DNA of 64,000 bases from Actinocorallia sp. API 0066 (GTDB taxonomy: Bacteria; Actinomycetota; Actinomycetes; Streptosporangiales; Streptosporangiaceae), in contig NZ_JAJLQY010000002.1 in the NCBI RefSeq assembly GCF_020991275.1, positions 248,001 through 312,000 on the forward strand, in the 5' to 3' direction. Under the pieces are notes generated by a model. The model was not told the origin of the DNA. It did no database searches and saw nothing but the letters and a program-made list of their open reading frames with translations. Positions 1 through 18,800 of this stretch are shown here, in pieces (within the stretch, counting starts at the first letter, position 1; the number at the start of each line of letters is the position of its first letter). Made by a program: the position numbers and the translations under genes.

Positions 1-254
1 GTGCCAGGCGCCCCTTCCACCCGCCCAGGAGCCCCAGAAGCCCCAGGGGTCGCGGAAGCCCCACCAGGCCCCGCCCCAGGCTCCGGCTCCCCACTACACC
101 CAGAAACACCAAGAACCAGAACCAACCCCAGCGCAACAACGCCCTTAGCGTCCACGCCCAAAGCGAACCACCCCACCCCCACTCATTTCAACACCCCAGA
201 CCCCGATCCGCCCCGTAGCCTGAAGGTGTCGATGCCCCGGGAAGGTGCGGACCC

Positions 255-1463
255 TTGGACGAGCTGACCACGATCGGCGCCCGCCTCCGCGTACTACGCC
301 GCTGGCGCGGAATGACCCTGACAGAACTAGGCGGTCTGTCGGGCCTGTCCCCGTCCTTCCTCTCCATGGCCGAGCGCGGCCAACGCCTCCTCGACCGCCG
401 CTCCCACATCGCCGCCATCGCCACCGCCCTGAGAGTCTCCGAGGTGGAGTTGACGGGGCGTCCCGGCCTGATGGCGGCGAGGGAGAAGAACGGCCCGCAC
501 GACGCCGTTCCGGGCCTGCAAGCGGCACTCGCGTCCAACACGCTGGGCGACTCGCTGGTGGAGAGGGCCCGTTCACTCCCCGACCTGACCGCCGCTGCCG
601 CCCGGCTCGTCGAGCTGAAACAACGCGTCGATTACACGACCCTGGGGCATGAGCTGCCGTCGGTCATCGATGAGGTGCATCACCACATAGCCACCGCGCG
701 CGGTGAGCGTGAGCTGGCGACGGCGCTGCGGCTGCTGATCGACGTGTCGCATCCCGCGGCCACCGTGAGCGCGATGCTCGGGTACCCGGACCTGGCGCGG
801 TTGGCCACACGGCACGCGCTGGACGCCGCGCGGCTCCTGGACGATCCGCTCTATCGGGGGCTGACGGACTTCTTGCACACGATGACGACGCCCCGCGCGG
901 GTGCCTGGGACCGCATCTTCGACCTCAGCACCCGGGCCACCGACCGCCTGGCCTCGGCCCGGCTCGACGGGCCGGGAGTCCAGGTTCACGGGATGCTGCA
1001 CCTGACCGCGGCGTTCGCGGCCGCCTCGGATCTGCGCTCGGACGCCGCTGCCGGGCACCTCGCCGAAGCCCAGGCCCTGGCGGGACGGGTGCGTGCCGAC
1101 GCGAACGCCTTCGGGTTGTCGTTCAACGCGGCCAACGTCGGCGTGTGGCGGGTGATGGTGACCGCCGAACTCGGCGACTACGGCCGCGCCGCCGAACTCG
1201 CCACCCAGGTGGACGCCTCGCCGTTGCCGCTGACCCGCCGCAGCCACCTGTACGCCGAAGCCGGACGAGCCCTCGCTCACGTCAAGGGTAAGGAGCGCCA
1301 GGCGATCACCCTGCTCCGCCAGGCCGAGGACGTCGCCCCACAGCGCATCCGCAACAGCACCGCTGTCAAGGGCACGGTGTCGTACCTGCTCAGCCGCGCC
1401 CGCTCGGAGTCCGTCAACCGCGAGCTGCGCGGGCTCGCCTCCCGGATGGGTGTCCCGCACTGA
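255..1463 (+). CDS. XRE-family helix-turn-helix regulator with helical C-terminal region
   Basis: A 402-residue protein. Residues 6-65 form a Cro/C1-type helix-turn-helix (IGARLRVLRRWRGMTLTELG, then a second helix ending in a SFLSMAERG-type recognition turn). The remaining ~330 residues are Ala/Leu/Arg-rich helices that resemble TPR-like repeats of actinomycete regulators of this size. The start is TTG at 255, chosen because a GAAGGTG Shine-Dalgarno lies at 241-247 and the HTH begins right after it. It is probably a cytoplasmic DNA-binding regulator; the ligand is unknown. It lies upstream of hicBA in the same direction, but a perfect dyad at 1476-1491 separates them. Whether it controls the NRPS cluster is not shown by the sequence. 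The HTH family is confident, the role is not. Confidence 0.75.
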   Translation: MDELTTIGARLRVLRRWRGMTLTELGGLSGLSPSFLSMAERGQRLLDRRSHIAAIATALRVSEVELTGRPGLMAAREKNGPHDAVPGLQAALASNTLGDSLVERARSLPDLTAAAARLVELKQRVDYTTLGHELPSVIDEVHHHIATARGERELATALRLLIDVSHPAATVSAMLGYPDLARLATRHALDAARLLDDPLYRGLTDFLHTMTTPRAGAWDRIFDLSTRATDRLASARLDGPGVQVHGMLHLTAAFAAASDLRSDAAAGHLAEAQALAGRVRADANAFGLSFNAANVGVWRVMVTAELGDYGRAAELATQVDASPLPLTRRSHLYAEAGRALAHVKGKERQAITLLRQAEDVAPQRIRNSTAVKGTVSYLLSRARSESVNRELRGLASRMGVPH

Positions 1464-1475
1464 GAATCCACGCGA

Positions 1476-1491
1476 TTTCACAGGTGTGAAA
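1476..1491. promoter_or_regulatory. Perfect dyad TTTCACA-GG-TGTGAAA, candidate hicBA operator
   Basis: A 7-bp perfect inverted repeat with a 2-bp centre, followed by an A-run (to 1494). It begins 12 bp after the XRE stop and ends about 130 bp before hicB. HicB-type antitoxins repress their own promoter through such palindromes, so an operator is the first reading; a weak terminator for the XRE gene is the other. Confidence 0.4.
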
Positions 1492-1618
1492 AAACCACGT
1501 GGCGGCCCGCCTACCGTCCGTGTGCATGAGGCAACAGGAACAACTCGACCAGCTCGCCCGGGTGCTCCGGGGTCGGGGGTGGACGGCCCGCGGTCGTAGA
1601 CTCGGAGGTATGAAGCGG

Positions 1619-1816
1619 ATGGTGCAGATCCCGTATGAGCTGGAGCAGGAGGAAGACGGCACGTGGGGGGCCCACGCGTCGTTTCCCGGCGGTGGCGCGC
1701 ACGGGATCGGGGAAACGCCCGAAGAGGCGGTCGCCGACCTCTACGAGGCGGTGAGCCTCGTGATCGAGGAACTCGGACCGCCCCAGGTGCTGACGATCGT
1801 GCAGGACGTCGCCTGA
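1619..1816 (+). CDS. hicB: HicB-type antitoxin
   Basis: A 65-residue protein with the HicB partial RNase H-like fold: an initial strand (MVQIPYELEQEEDGTW), a FPG turn, and the helix GIGETPEEAVADLYEAV typical of the family. HicB proteins bind and neutralise HicA and repress the operon. The start at ATG 1619 fits a GGAGG at 1604-1608 with a 10-nt spacer; the ATG at 1610 would leave only 1 nt. There is no extra C-terminal DNA-binding domain visible, so DNA binding would depend on the short form or the complex. The stop overlaps the hicA start by one base (TGATG), indicating translational coupling. The order is antitoxin first, the reverse of the common hicA-hicB order. Confidence 0.8.
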   Translation: MVQIPYELEQEEDGTWGAHASFPGGGAHGIGETPEEAVADLYEAVSLVIEELGPPQVLTIVQDVA

Positions 1817-2040
1817 TGCCGCCACTGCCGGTGGCGTCAGGCGCGGCGGTGGTCAAGGCGCTGGAGAAGGCCGGGTTCGAACTGGTCCGCACGAAGGGCA
1901 GCCACCACATGATGACCGGGCCCTCGGGCCGTTTCACCGTCGTGCCGGTGCACCGGGGCAAGGACCTCCCGCCGGGGACGCTGCGGCGCATCATCGCGGA
2001 CGCCGGTCTGTCCGTCGGTGAGTTCATCGAGCTGCTTTAG
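1816..2040 (+). CDS. hicA: HicA-type mRNA interferase toxin
   Basis: A 74-residue protein with the HicA double-stranded-RNA-binding-like fold. It shows the family pattern VVKALEKAGFELVRTKGSHHMM, then a strand FTVVPVHRG and the C-terminal helix GTLRRIIADAGLS. The first histidine in KGSHH is the conserved catalytic residue of HicA toxins, which cleave mRNA during stress; its antitoxin is encoded just upstream. The start ATG at 1816 overlaps the hicB stop. A 9-bp GC hairpin follows directly (2041-2061). The gene looks intact: length and catalytic histidine are normal. It marks the left boundary of the NRPS cluster and may stabilise this region. Confidence 0.85.
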   Translation: MPPLPVASGAAVVKALEKAGFELVRTKGSHHMMTGPSGRFTVVPVHRGKDLPPGTLRRIIADAGLSVGEFIELL

Positions 2041-2061
2041 GCCCCGGCCTGGGGCCGGGGC
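2041..2061. terminator. GC hairpin between convergent hicA and sbnB
   Basis: GCCCCGGCC (2041-2049) pairs perfectly with GGCCGGGGC (2053-2061) around a TGG loop. It starts immediately after the hicA stop and lies 14 bp past the sbnB stop on the other strand, so it could end transcription from both sides. No T-run is present on either strand, which is usual in high-GC actinomycetes. Confidence 0.65.
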
Positions 2062-2075
2062 CTAGAGGGTGGGGG

Positions 2076-3101
2076 TCAGCCGTAGCGTTTGAGTTCGTGG
2101 AAGAAGTTGGGGATGGTGACGAGGTCGCCGGAGGTGGCGACTTCGGTGTGGACGTAGCGGGCGACCGCCAGGTCTAGGACGCCTAGGCCGAAGGGGGAGA
2201 AGATGACGGGTTTGGTGGTGGGTGGGGTGGTTTTGTTGGTGAGGACGTCGTAGAGGGTGCCGGCTACGAAGTCGCGGTTGCCGGTCTGCTGTTCGGCCAG
2301 GTGGGGGGAGGTGTTGGCCTTGAGGCAGTGGTCGACGTCGTCGACGATGTTGTAGGCGGAGAGGATGATCTCGGGGGAGAGATCGCGTAGGGAGACGTGC
2401 AGGACCAGGGGGTTGTGGGCCAGGAGGGCGGGGTCGAGGATGTGGGGCTCGCCGGCGACGGTCGCCAGGACGATCAGGTCCGAAGCACCCAGCAGGGACT
2501 CGACGGTCGGGTGGATGGTGACCGTGCCCTTCTCGGTGCGCTCCAGGTAGCCCTGGAAGCCCTCGGCGTGCTCGGCCGAAAGGTCGAAGATGCCCAGTTC
2601 GTCGAACTCCAGGCCGTTGCCGACCAGGTAGGTGTGCAGGTACCGGGCGATCAGGCCGACGCCGACAAAACCGACCTTGCGCGGGGTGACGCCGCGCTTC
2701 TCGGCCAGCGTGACGGCGGCGAGCGCGGCGCTCGCGGCGGTCCGGGCCGCGCTGATGATGCTGCTCTCCAGGACGGCGAACGGGTAGCCGTTCTCGGTGT
2801 CGTTGAGGACGAGCACGGCGCTGGCGCGCGGGATCCCGGCGGCGACGTTGTCGGGGAAGCTGGAGATCCACTTGATGCCGTGCGCGTTCACGTCGCCCTT
2901 GACGCTGGCGGGCAGCGCGATGATCCGGCTGTTGGGCCGGTCGGGGAAGCGCAGGAAGTAGCTGTCGGGGTTGACGGTCTGCGCCTCGCCGTGCAGCCGG
3001 TAGGCGGCCTCGACCATGGCCGTGACCTGGCGTTCCCTCCCATGGAGGGCGTTATATACCTGTTCGCCCGAGATGACGGAGAACTGGGGGGTCTGGCTCA
3101 T
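2076..3101 (-). CDS. sbnB: SbnB-like N-(2-amino-2-carboxyethyl)-glutamate dehydrogenase
   Basis: A 341-residue member of the ornithine cyclodeaminase/mu-crystallin family. It has the SbnB-type N-terminus (MSQTPQFSVISGEQVYNALHG), the substrate-binding segment PDRPNSRIIALPAS and the Rossmann NAD loop GFVGVGLIARYL at about residues 150-160. In staphyloferrin B biosynthesis SbnB oxidatively hydrolyses N-(2-amino-2-carboxyethyl)-L-glutamate to L-2,3-diaminopropionate (Dap) plus 2-oxoglutarate. The start ATG at 3101 (minus strand) has a GAGGAG Shine-Dalgarno 8 nt upstream; an in-frame extension to 3251 would overlap the intergenic hairpin and is not family-like. It follows sbnA after a 110-bp gap. 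Together they should supply Dap to the NRPS encoded divergently. Confidence 0.88.
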   Translation of the reverse strand: MSQTPQFSVISGEQVYNALHGRERQVTAMVEAAYRLHGEAQTVNPDSYFLRFPDRPNSRIIALPASVKGDVNAHGIKWISSFPDNVAAGIPRASAVLVLNDTENGYPFAVLESSIISAARTAASAALAAVTLAEKRGVTPRKVGFVGVGLIARYLHTYLVGNGLEFDELGIFDLSAEHAEGFQGYLERTEKGTVTIHPTVESLLGASDLIVLATVAGEPHILDPALLAHNPLVLHVSLRDLSPEIILSAYNIVDDVDHCLKANTSPHLAEQQTGNRDFVAGTLYDVLTNKTTPPTTKPVIFSPFGLGVLDLAVARYVHTEVATSGDLVTIPNFFHELKRYG

Positions 3102-3146
3102 GCTGAGGGCTCCTCGGTGATCGGAGGGAACAGGAGAAAGGGAGAA

Positions 3147-3177
3147 GGCGGGTTCCCTGGGGGGAGGGGAACCCGCC
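3147..3177 (-). terminator. Strong hairpin between sbnA and sbnB
   Basis: GGCGGGTTCCC (3147-3157) pairs over 11 bp with GGGAACCCGCC (3167-3177), loop 9 nt, inside the sbnA-sbnB gap. As it lies between two genes of one pathway it may attenuate sbnB relative to sbnA or protect the sbnA mRNA 3' end. There is no clear T-run. A separate sbnB promoter is not evident. Confidence 0.55.
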
Positions 3178-3211
3178 GGTCTGTGTCGTCCGGCCCGGAG
3201 GCCGGGAGGCG

Positions 3212-4168
3212 TCAGGGCAGGTCGAGCGTACCGAAGTGCTCGGTCAGCCACCCCTCGGCGTAGATCGAGTCGAGGTAGCGTTCGCCGAGGTCGGGGGAGA
3301 CCGCGACGGCGACGGGTTCCTCACCCGGGTACTTCTCGTTCAACCAGTGGACGGCCCCGCTGACGACGGTCCCGGTGGAGCCGCCGAACAGGTAGCCGCC
3401 GCCGGCGAGCCGGTGGCAGGTCCGGATCGTGTCGGGTTCGGCGACGTGCACGACGTCGTCGATGAACGCCTCGTCGACCAGCGCGGGACGGGTGGAGGTG
3501 CCGAGCCCCGGCACCATCCGCCGTTCCGGGATGCCGCCGAACGTCACGGAGCCGACCGCGTCGATCGCCACGATCGTGACGGGTCTGCCGTGCTCCTTGA
3601 AGTAGCGGGCGCAGCCCATGAGCGTGCCGGTGGTGCCCGCGCCGACGAACAGGACGTCCAGGTCGGGGAAGGCGCGCGCGATGGCGGGCGCGGTGTGCCG
3701 GTAGTGGGCGCGCCAGTTGTTGGGGTTGGCGTACTGGTTGAGCCACACGTACCGGGGGCCGGACTCGACGAGTTCGCGCACGTACCGGATGCGGCTCTCC
3801 AGGTAGCCGCCGTTGGCGTCCTTGGCGTCGATGACGCGGACCTCCGCCCCGAGCGCCCGCATCACCCGCTGGGACGCGGTGTTGCAGCGCGGGTCGGTGA
3901 CGCACAGGAAGCGGTAGCCCTTGGCGGACGCGATCATCGCCAGGGCGATGCCCAGGTTGCCCGACGACGACTCCACCAGCACCGAGTCCGGCCCGATGAG
4001 GCCGGCCCGCTCCGCCGCCGAGATCATCTCAGCGGCGGCCTTGAGCTTCACCGAGCCGGCGAAGTTGAACCCCTCGCACTTCAGGAACAGCGGGGCACCC
4101 AGCACCGATCGCAGATCGACGTACAGGTCCTCGACGTTGAACTCCTGCGGGGAGCTGATAATAGGCAC
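3212..4168 (-). CDS. sbnA: SbnA-like N-(2-amino-2-carboxyethyl)-glutamate synthase (PLP)
   Basis: A 318-residue fold-type II PLP enzyme of the cysteine-synthase family. The Schiff-base lysine lies in GSVKLKAA (about residue 42), the substrate loop is SSSGNLGIA and the phosphate-binding loop is GAGTTGTLMG. SbnA condenses O-phospho-L-serine with L-glutamate to give the substrate of SbnB, the first step to L-2,3-diaminopropionate. SbnA-type features over plain cysteine synthase are the N-terminus with FNVEDLYVDL and direct linkage to sbnB. The start is GTG at 4168 with an AGAGGG-type Shine-Dalgarno upstream. It is divergent from the stand-alone adenylation gene, so the 332-bp gap should hold both promoters. 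Dap supply for the peptide is the clear inference. Confidence 0.88.
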   Translation of the reverse strand: MPIISSPQEFNVEDLYVDLRSVLGAPLFLKCEGFNFAGSVKLKAAAEMISAAERAGLIGPDSVLVESSSGNLGIALAMIASAKGYRFLCVTDPRCNTASQRVMRALGAEVRVIDAKDANGGYLESRIRYVRELVESGPRYVWLNQYANPNNWRAHYRHTAPAIARAFPDLDVLFVGAGTTGTLMGCARYFKEHGRPVTIVAIDAVGSVTFGGIPERRMVPGLGTSTRPALVDEAFIDDVVHVAEPDTIRTCHRLAGGGYLFGGSTGTVVSGAVHWLNEKYPGEEPVAVAVSPDLGERYLDSIYAEGWLTEHFGTLDLP

Positions 4169-4500
4169 GTTGCCGACACCCTCTGTATGACAACAACCGA
4201 ACGTTGGTGGACAGTGACTGGGTCCCCGGGGGCGACTGGCCTCGTCCGAATCCCAACCGCGCGCCTTCAGCCGAAATTCTCTTGATTTTCATCCCCGCGG
4301 CTGAATTCGCTCAGGCCCGCCCTTACGGCCTTCGCTGGTATTCGGTGGCTCCGGTGGCTGGCTCCTCTAGAATCTTTCGGGTGACTCCGATCACCACGGC
4401 CGAGATTACCGTACAGTAGGGCAAGTGACCAGACAAGCCCAGGTTGTCTACTAAAGTACTCAATATCGGGCTAAACACGCAGGGATGTAGGAGCGGATTC
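4169..4500. promoter_or_regulatory. Divergent promoter region, sbnA / stand-alone A-domain gene
   Basis: A 332-bp gene-free stretch with clearly lower GC than its surroundings, especially at 4255-4290 and 4440-4500. It must hold the start signals for sbnAB (minus) and for the NRPS genes (plus). I see no well-formed -35/-10 pair or operator dyad that I would defend; the AT-rich stretch around 4444-4480 is the best place to look for the plus-strand promoter. Confidence 0.4.
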
Positions 4501-5976
4501 GTGACGATCTTGGATGGTCTGCTCGAACTCGAAGCGCTGCCGGAGCTGAAGATCTCCGCGAGTGAGGTGGAACGCGCGCGGAAGCTCGCGATGAGCAGGA
4601 CGCACGAAGTAGATCTCACGGACGCCGTGATCACCCGCGTGGAACGCATTGCGGCGCGGGGCGACAGGCCCGCCGTCCGGGACGAGACGCGCGCGCTCAG
4701 CTATGCGGAACTGGCCGTGGAGGCGCGCCGGATCGCCGCCCTGCTGGAGCGCGAGGGCGTCGGCCCGAACGACGTTGTCGCCGTCGGCGGTGTACGGAGC
4801 GTGACGGTCATCGCCGCGTTCCTCGCCCTCGAACTGCTCGGCGCGCTGTACGTCCCGGCCGACACCAACTGGCCCGCCAAGCGCGTCGCGGACGTGCTGG
4901 AGCAGGCCGGCGCCGTGCTTCTGTTCAACACCGACAGGGGCGAGGTGACGCCCGCGCTCGCGGAGGGCGCGGCGGCCGCCGGGGCACGGGTGCTGCGCGC
5001 GCGCGAGGCGGCGACGGTGGCGCCGTGGGAGGGCGAGGCCCGCCTGCCGGGCCTGGACCAGCCCAGGTACGTGCTGTTCACCTCGGGTTCGACGGGCCGG
5101 CCCAAGGGCGCGGTGGTCGAGCACCAGGGCATGGTGAACCACCTGTGGGCGAAGATCGTCGACCTGGACATGACCGAGGCGGACGTGGTCGCGCAGACCG
5201 CGCCGCTCGGCTTCGACATCTCGATCTGGCAGATGCTGTGCCCGCTGGTGAACGGCGGCCAGGTGCACGTCATCAGCGACGAGGTCTCCTACGACTCGGT
5301 GGCTTTCGCCGCGGCGATCGACGGCCAGGGCATCACCATCGTAGAGCTGGTCCCCACCATGGTCAGGCTGCTGCTGGACGACCTCGCGGCGGCCGCGGAC
5401 GCGCGCGGACGCCTGGCGGGGCTGCGCTGGATGCTCGCGACGGGCGAGGAGCTGCCGACCGAGGTGGCCCGCCGCTGGCTGCTGGAGATGCCCCAGGCGG
5501 GTCTGGTGAACGCCTACGGGCCGACCGAGTGCTCCGACGACGTCACCCACCACATCGTCACGCTGAGTGACCTCGAACTGCTGCGGTTGCCCATCGGAAC
5601 CGCCGTGGTGAACACCGACCTCTATGTCCTGCGGTCGGAGGACGACGGCTGGTACGCGTGTGAACAGGGGGAGACGGGTGAACTTTTTGTGGGCGGCCAC
5701 GGCGTCGGCCGGGGCTATCTCGGCAACCACGAGCGCACCCGTGACGCGTTCTTCCGCTCGCCCTTCGGACCGTCCCTGACCAGGCGTCTCTACCGGACGG
5801 GCGACGCCGTCAAGGTGCTCCCGTCGGGCGCGTTGCAGTACCTGGGCCGGGTGGACCGCCAGGTGAAGATCGCGGGCGTGCGGATGGAGCTGGGCGAGAT
5901 CGAGGCGGTGCTCCAGCGGCATCCGAGTGTCGGCGCGGTCGCCGTCGTCGTGCACGATTTCGGCACGGCCGGGTAA
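4501..5976 (+). CDS. Stand-alone NRPS adenylation protein lacking the C-terminal (A10) subdomain
   Basis: A 491-residue A-domain core. Motifs A1-A8 are present: LSYAELA, the [11 protein letters not shown]-loop near residue 194, GFDISIWQM near 237, NAYGPTE near 337, YRTGDAVKV, and GRVDRQVKI...LGEIE near 464. It then stops 28 residues from LGEIE onward, exactly before the A9/A10 subdomain, and no PCP follows. A10 supplies the catalytic lysine for adenylation, so alone this protein should be impaired. The missing piece is present inside module 2 of the next NRPS (residues ~1490-1555). No A9/A10 is found in any frame of 5977-6322, which argues against a simple frameshift. Hand-derived pocket code D-I-W-E-L-T-A-D-D, acidic and plausible for a basic amino acid such as diaminopropionate (inference). 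The GTG start at 4501 has GGAG at 4490-4493; the in-frame TTG at 4444 lacks one. Confidence 0.85.
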   Translation: MTILDGLLELEALPELKISASEVERARKLAMSRTHEVDLTDAVITRVERIAARGDRPAVRDETRALSYAELAVEARRIAALLEREGVGPNDVVAVGGVRSVTVIAAFLALELLGALYVPADTNWPAKRVADVLEQAGAVLLFNTDRGEVTPALAEGAAAAGARVLRAREAATVAPWEGEARLPGLDQPRYVLFTSGSTGRPKGAVVEHQGMVNHLWAKIVDLDMTEADVVAQTAPLGFDISIWQMLCPLVNGGQVHVISDEVSYDSVAFAAAIDGQGITIVELVPTMVRLLLDDLAAAADARGRLAGLRWMLATGEELPTEVARRWLLEMPQAGLVNAYGPTECSDDVTHHIVTLSDLELLRLPIGTAVVNTDLYVLRSEDDGWYACEQGETGELFVGGHGVGRGYLGNHERTRDAFFRSPFGPSLTRRLYRTGDAVKVLPSGALQYLGRVDRQVKIAGVRMELGEIEAVLQRHPSVGAVAVVVHDFGTAG

Positions 5977-6322
5977 CACGCGGACACCGTCCCGACAAGC
6001 CCTGTCACCTGTGGATCACCCGGATGGTAACCGGTCGGTCACTGAGCCCGTTTCTTGTCACGAAGGTGAGCATCCCCGCCCGTTAAGTTCCGCTTATGGG
6101 AGGATTGCGAAGCATCAGGCGGGCTGGTTGACTGTGCTTCCGCTACTGATAAGTAGTGCAACAAGGGGGCCTCATCGCCCCGTGCGGCAGCCGGCGGGCA
6201 AAAGACGGCTAACGGACGGGTGGGTGGGACGTTGCGGGAAAGGGGCCGGCACCCGGTTTTCTGATTGGTAATTCTTCGCGCTCGAACCACCCAACCTCCC
6301 GCACCCGCGAAAGCCATTCTTC
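5977..6322 (+). promoter_or_regulatory. 346-bp gap before the first large NRPS, with a candidate promoter
   Basis: No gene is visible here. A possible sigma-70-type promoter has TTGACT at 6128-6133 and TAAGTA at 6150-6155 with a 16-nt spacer; the -10 is a weak match. Shine-Dalgarno sequence before ATG 6323 is poor. The length and lower GC suggest that the large NRPS genes are not strictly cotranscribed with the stand-alone A gene. Confidence 0.35.
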
Positions 6323-15834
<9,512 letters not shown>

Positions 15835-15838
<4 letters not shown>

Positions 15839-18800
15839 GCACGGGCCGGGATCTGGAAGACATCCTTCCGCTGTCCCCGTTGCAGCAGGGCTTCTTCTTC
15901 CACGCCAAGTACGACGACCAGGACGTGTACACCGCGCAGCTCGTCCTGGACATGGAAGGGCCGCTGGACGTCGCCGCGCTGCGCCGGGCCGCCGAGACGC
16001 TGCTGCGGCGGCACGGCAACCTGCGGGCCGCGTTCACCGACGAGGGGGTGAGCCGCCCGGTCCAGCTCGTCCCGCGCGAGGTCGCGTTGCCGTGGGAGGA
16101 GATGGAGCTGGACGACGAGGAGGCGCGCGCCCTCGTCCTCGCCGAGCGGACCCGTAGGTTCGACCTGATGGAACCGCCCCTGCTGCGGTTCGTCCTGGTG
16201 AAGCTGGAGGGCGACCGGCACAAGCTGGTGTTCACCAACCACCACATCCTCCTGGACGGCTGGTCCACGCCGGTCCTGGCGACCGAGCTGTTCGCGCTGT
16301 ACCTCGCGGGCGGCGACGAGGGACTGCCCCGGCCCACCCCGTACAAGAACTACCTGCGCTGGCTGGCCGGGCAGGACCGCAAGGCGGCCGAGGCCGCCTG
16401 GCAGGACGCGCTTTCCGGGCTTGAGGACGCCACGCTCGTCGCGCCGCACGCGGCCGACCTGCCGCCGGTCGTGCCGCACCGGGCGCTGCTGGAGCTGGAC
16501 GAGGCCGTCAGCCGGAAGCTGACGCGGGCCGCGCGCCGCCACGGCGTCACCGTCAACACCCTGCTCCAGGCCGCCTGGGGCGTCGTTGTGGGCGCGCTGA
16601 CGGGCCGTGCCGACGTGGTGTTCGGCGCGGCGGTCTCGGGCCGTCCGGCCGACCTGCCGGGCGTCGAGCAGATGATCGGCCTGTTCATCAACACGCTGCC
16701 GATCCGGGTCCGGCTGAACCCCTCCGACACGCTCGCGGAGGTGTTGGAGCGGCTCCAGGAGGAGCAGACCGACCTGCTTCCGCACCACCACCTGGGCCTC
16801 ACCGACATCCAGCGCGCCACCGGCCACGGCGTCCTGTTCGACACGATGACGGTGCTGGAGAACTACCCCTTCGACCCCGCCACGATGGACGGGACGCTGG
16901 GAGGGCTACGCCTCACCGGCTTCGACTCCTACGACGCCACACACTTCCCGCTCTCGTTCGTCATCATCCCCGGCGACAGGCTCTCGCTGCGGCTGCACTA
17001 CCGGCCCGACCTGTTCACGCCCGAGGCCGCCGAGACGCTCCTCGGCCGCGTCCGGCGCTTCCTGGACGCCGTCCTGGCGGACGCCGACCAGCCGCTCGCC
17101 GCGCTCGACCTGCTCTCCGACGACGAGCACGCCGCCCTCGCCAAGCGGCAGGGCCCCACCGGCGAGCTCTCGGCCGCCTCCGTCGTGGACCTCCTGCGCG
17201 CGCGTGCTTCCGCCGACCCGGACGCGACGGCCCTCGTCGCCGCCGACGCGACGCTCACCTACGCCGAACTCGACGCCGCCGCCAACCGGATCGCGCACAC
17301 GCTGCTCTCGTCCGGCGTGAAGGCGGGCGACAGGGTGGCGCTCCGCCTACCGCGCGGCGCCGCCCACGTGACGGCGATCTTCGGCGTGCTCAAGACCGGC
17401 GCGTCCTACGTGCCGGTGGACCCCGAGTACCCCGACGACCGCATCGCGCACATGCTGGCCGACTCCGCGCCCGCGCTCGTCATCACCCACGACTGGCCCG
17501 GCCTCACCTCCGACGCGCCCGCCCACGACCCCGCCGTCACGATCGACCCGGCGCAGCCCGCCTACACGATCTACACGTCCGGCTCGTCCGGGCTGCCCAA
17601 GGGCGTCGTCGTCCCGCACCGGGGCCTGGTCAACTACTTCGACGGGCACGCCCCCGCGTTCTGGGAGCCGGTCGTCGCGCGCGCGGGCCGCCGCGTCCGC
17701 TTCGCGCACACCGCGTCGTTCTCCTTCGACACCTCGTGGCACGGCCTGCTGCTCATGCTGTTCGGCCAGGAACTCCACGTCCTGGACGACACCGCGCGCC
17801 GCGACGGCGCCGCCCTGGTCGGCTACGTGCGCGAGCACAAGATCGACCTGGTGAACACCACGCCGTCGCACTTCCAGACGCTGCGCGAGCTGGGCGTGCT
17901 GGAGGCGGGCGTCTCCACCGTGCTGCTGGGCGGCGAGGCCGTCTCGCCGGGCCTGTGGGACGAGCTGGCGGCCCTGCCCGGCCTGGAGGCGCACAACTTC
18001 TACGGGCCGACCGAGGCGAGCGTCGACTTTTTCAACGGGCCGCTCACCGCCGGGGCCCGCCCCAACATCGGCACCGCGTTCCGGGGCAGCCGCCCGTACG
18101 TCTTGGACGGCGCGCTGCGGCGCGTCCCGGACGGGGTGCCGGGCGAGCTGTACGTCGCGGGCCCGATGCTCGCGCACGGCTACCTCGACCGGCCGGGACT
18201 GACCGCCGAGAGGTTCGTCGCCTGCCCGTTCGGCGAGCCCGGCGCGCGCATGTACCGGACCGGCGACCTCGTGCGCTGGCTGCCCGACGGCACCCTGGAG
18301 TACCTGGGCCGCGCCGACGACCAGGTGAAGATCCGCGGCTACCGGATCGAGCTGGGCGAGGTCGAGGCGACCCTGGAGCGGCACCCCCACGTCACGCGGG
18401 CGGCCGTCGTGGTGCGCGAGGACAGGCCGGGCGACCGGAGGCTCGTCGCCTACGCCGTCGTGGAGGAGGGCGTCACGGCCCGCGACCTGCGCGCGTTCGT
18501 GGCGGGCGCGCTGCCCGAGTACATGGTGCCGGTCGTGGTGCTCCTGCCCGACCTGCCGCTCACCCCCAACGGCAAACTCGACCGCAGGGCGCTGCCCGCG
18601 CCCGACCTCGGCCTGGGCGGCGGACGCGGCCCGCGCACCCCGCAGGAGGAGATCCTCGCCGGGGTCTTCGCCGAGATCCTCGGCGTCGGGCGGGTCGGCG
18701 TCGACGACTCGTTCTTCGACCTGGGCGGCGACTCGCTCACCGCGACCCGGCTGATCAGCCGCGTCCGCACCGTGCTGGGCGTCGAGCTGCCCATCCGCGC

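Noticed and set aside
1-267. Open frame of 88 codons from the window edge, rich in Pro and Thr
   Set aside because: Codon third positions are not GC-biased as in real genes here, there is no domain and its end overlaps the XRE start. It could be the tail of an upstream gene, but I cannot support it.
4444-4500. Upstream TTG start of the stand-alone A protein
   Set aside because: No Shine-Dalgarno and no family match to the added 19 residues; GTG 4501 has GGAG at good distance.
5977-6322. Frameshift that would restore A9/A10 to the stand-alone A protein
   Set aside because: No frame in this gap encodes an NGK or the preceding subdomain. The missing part is instead found in module 2.
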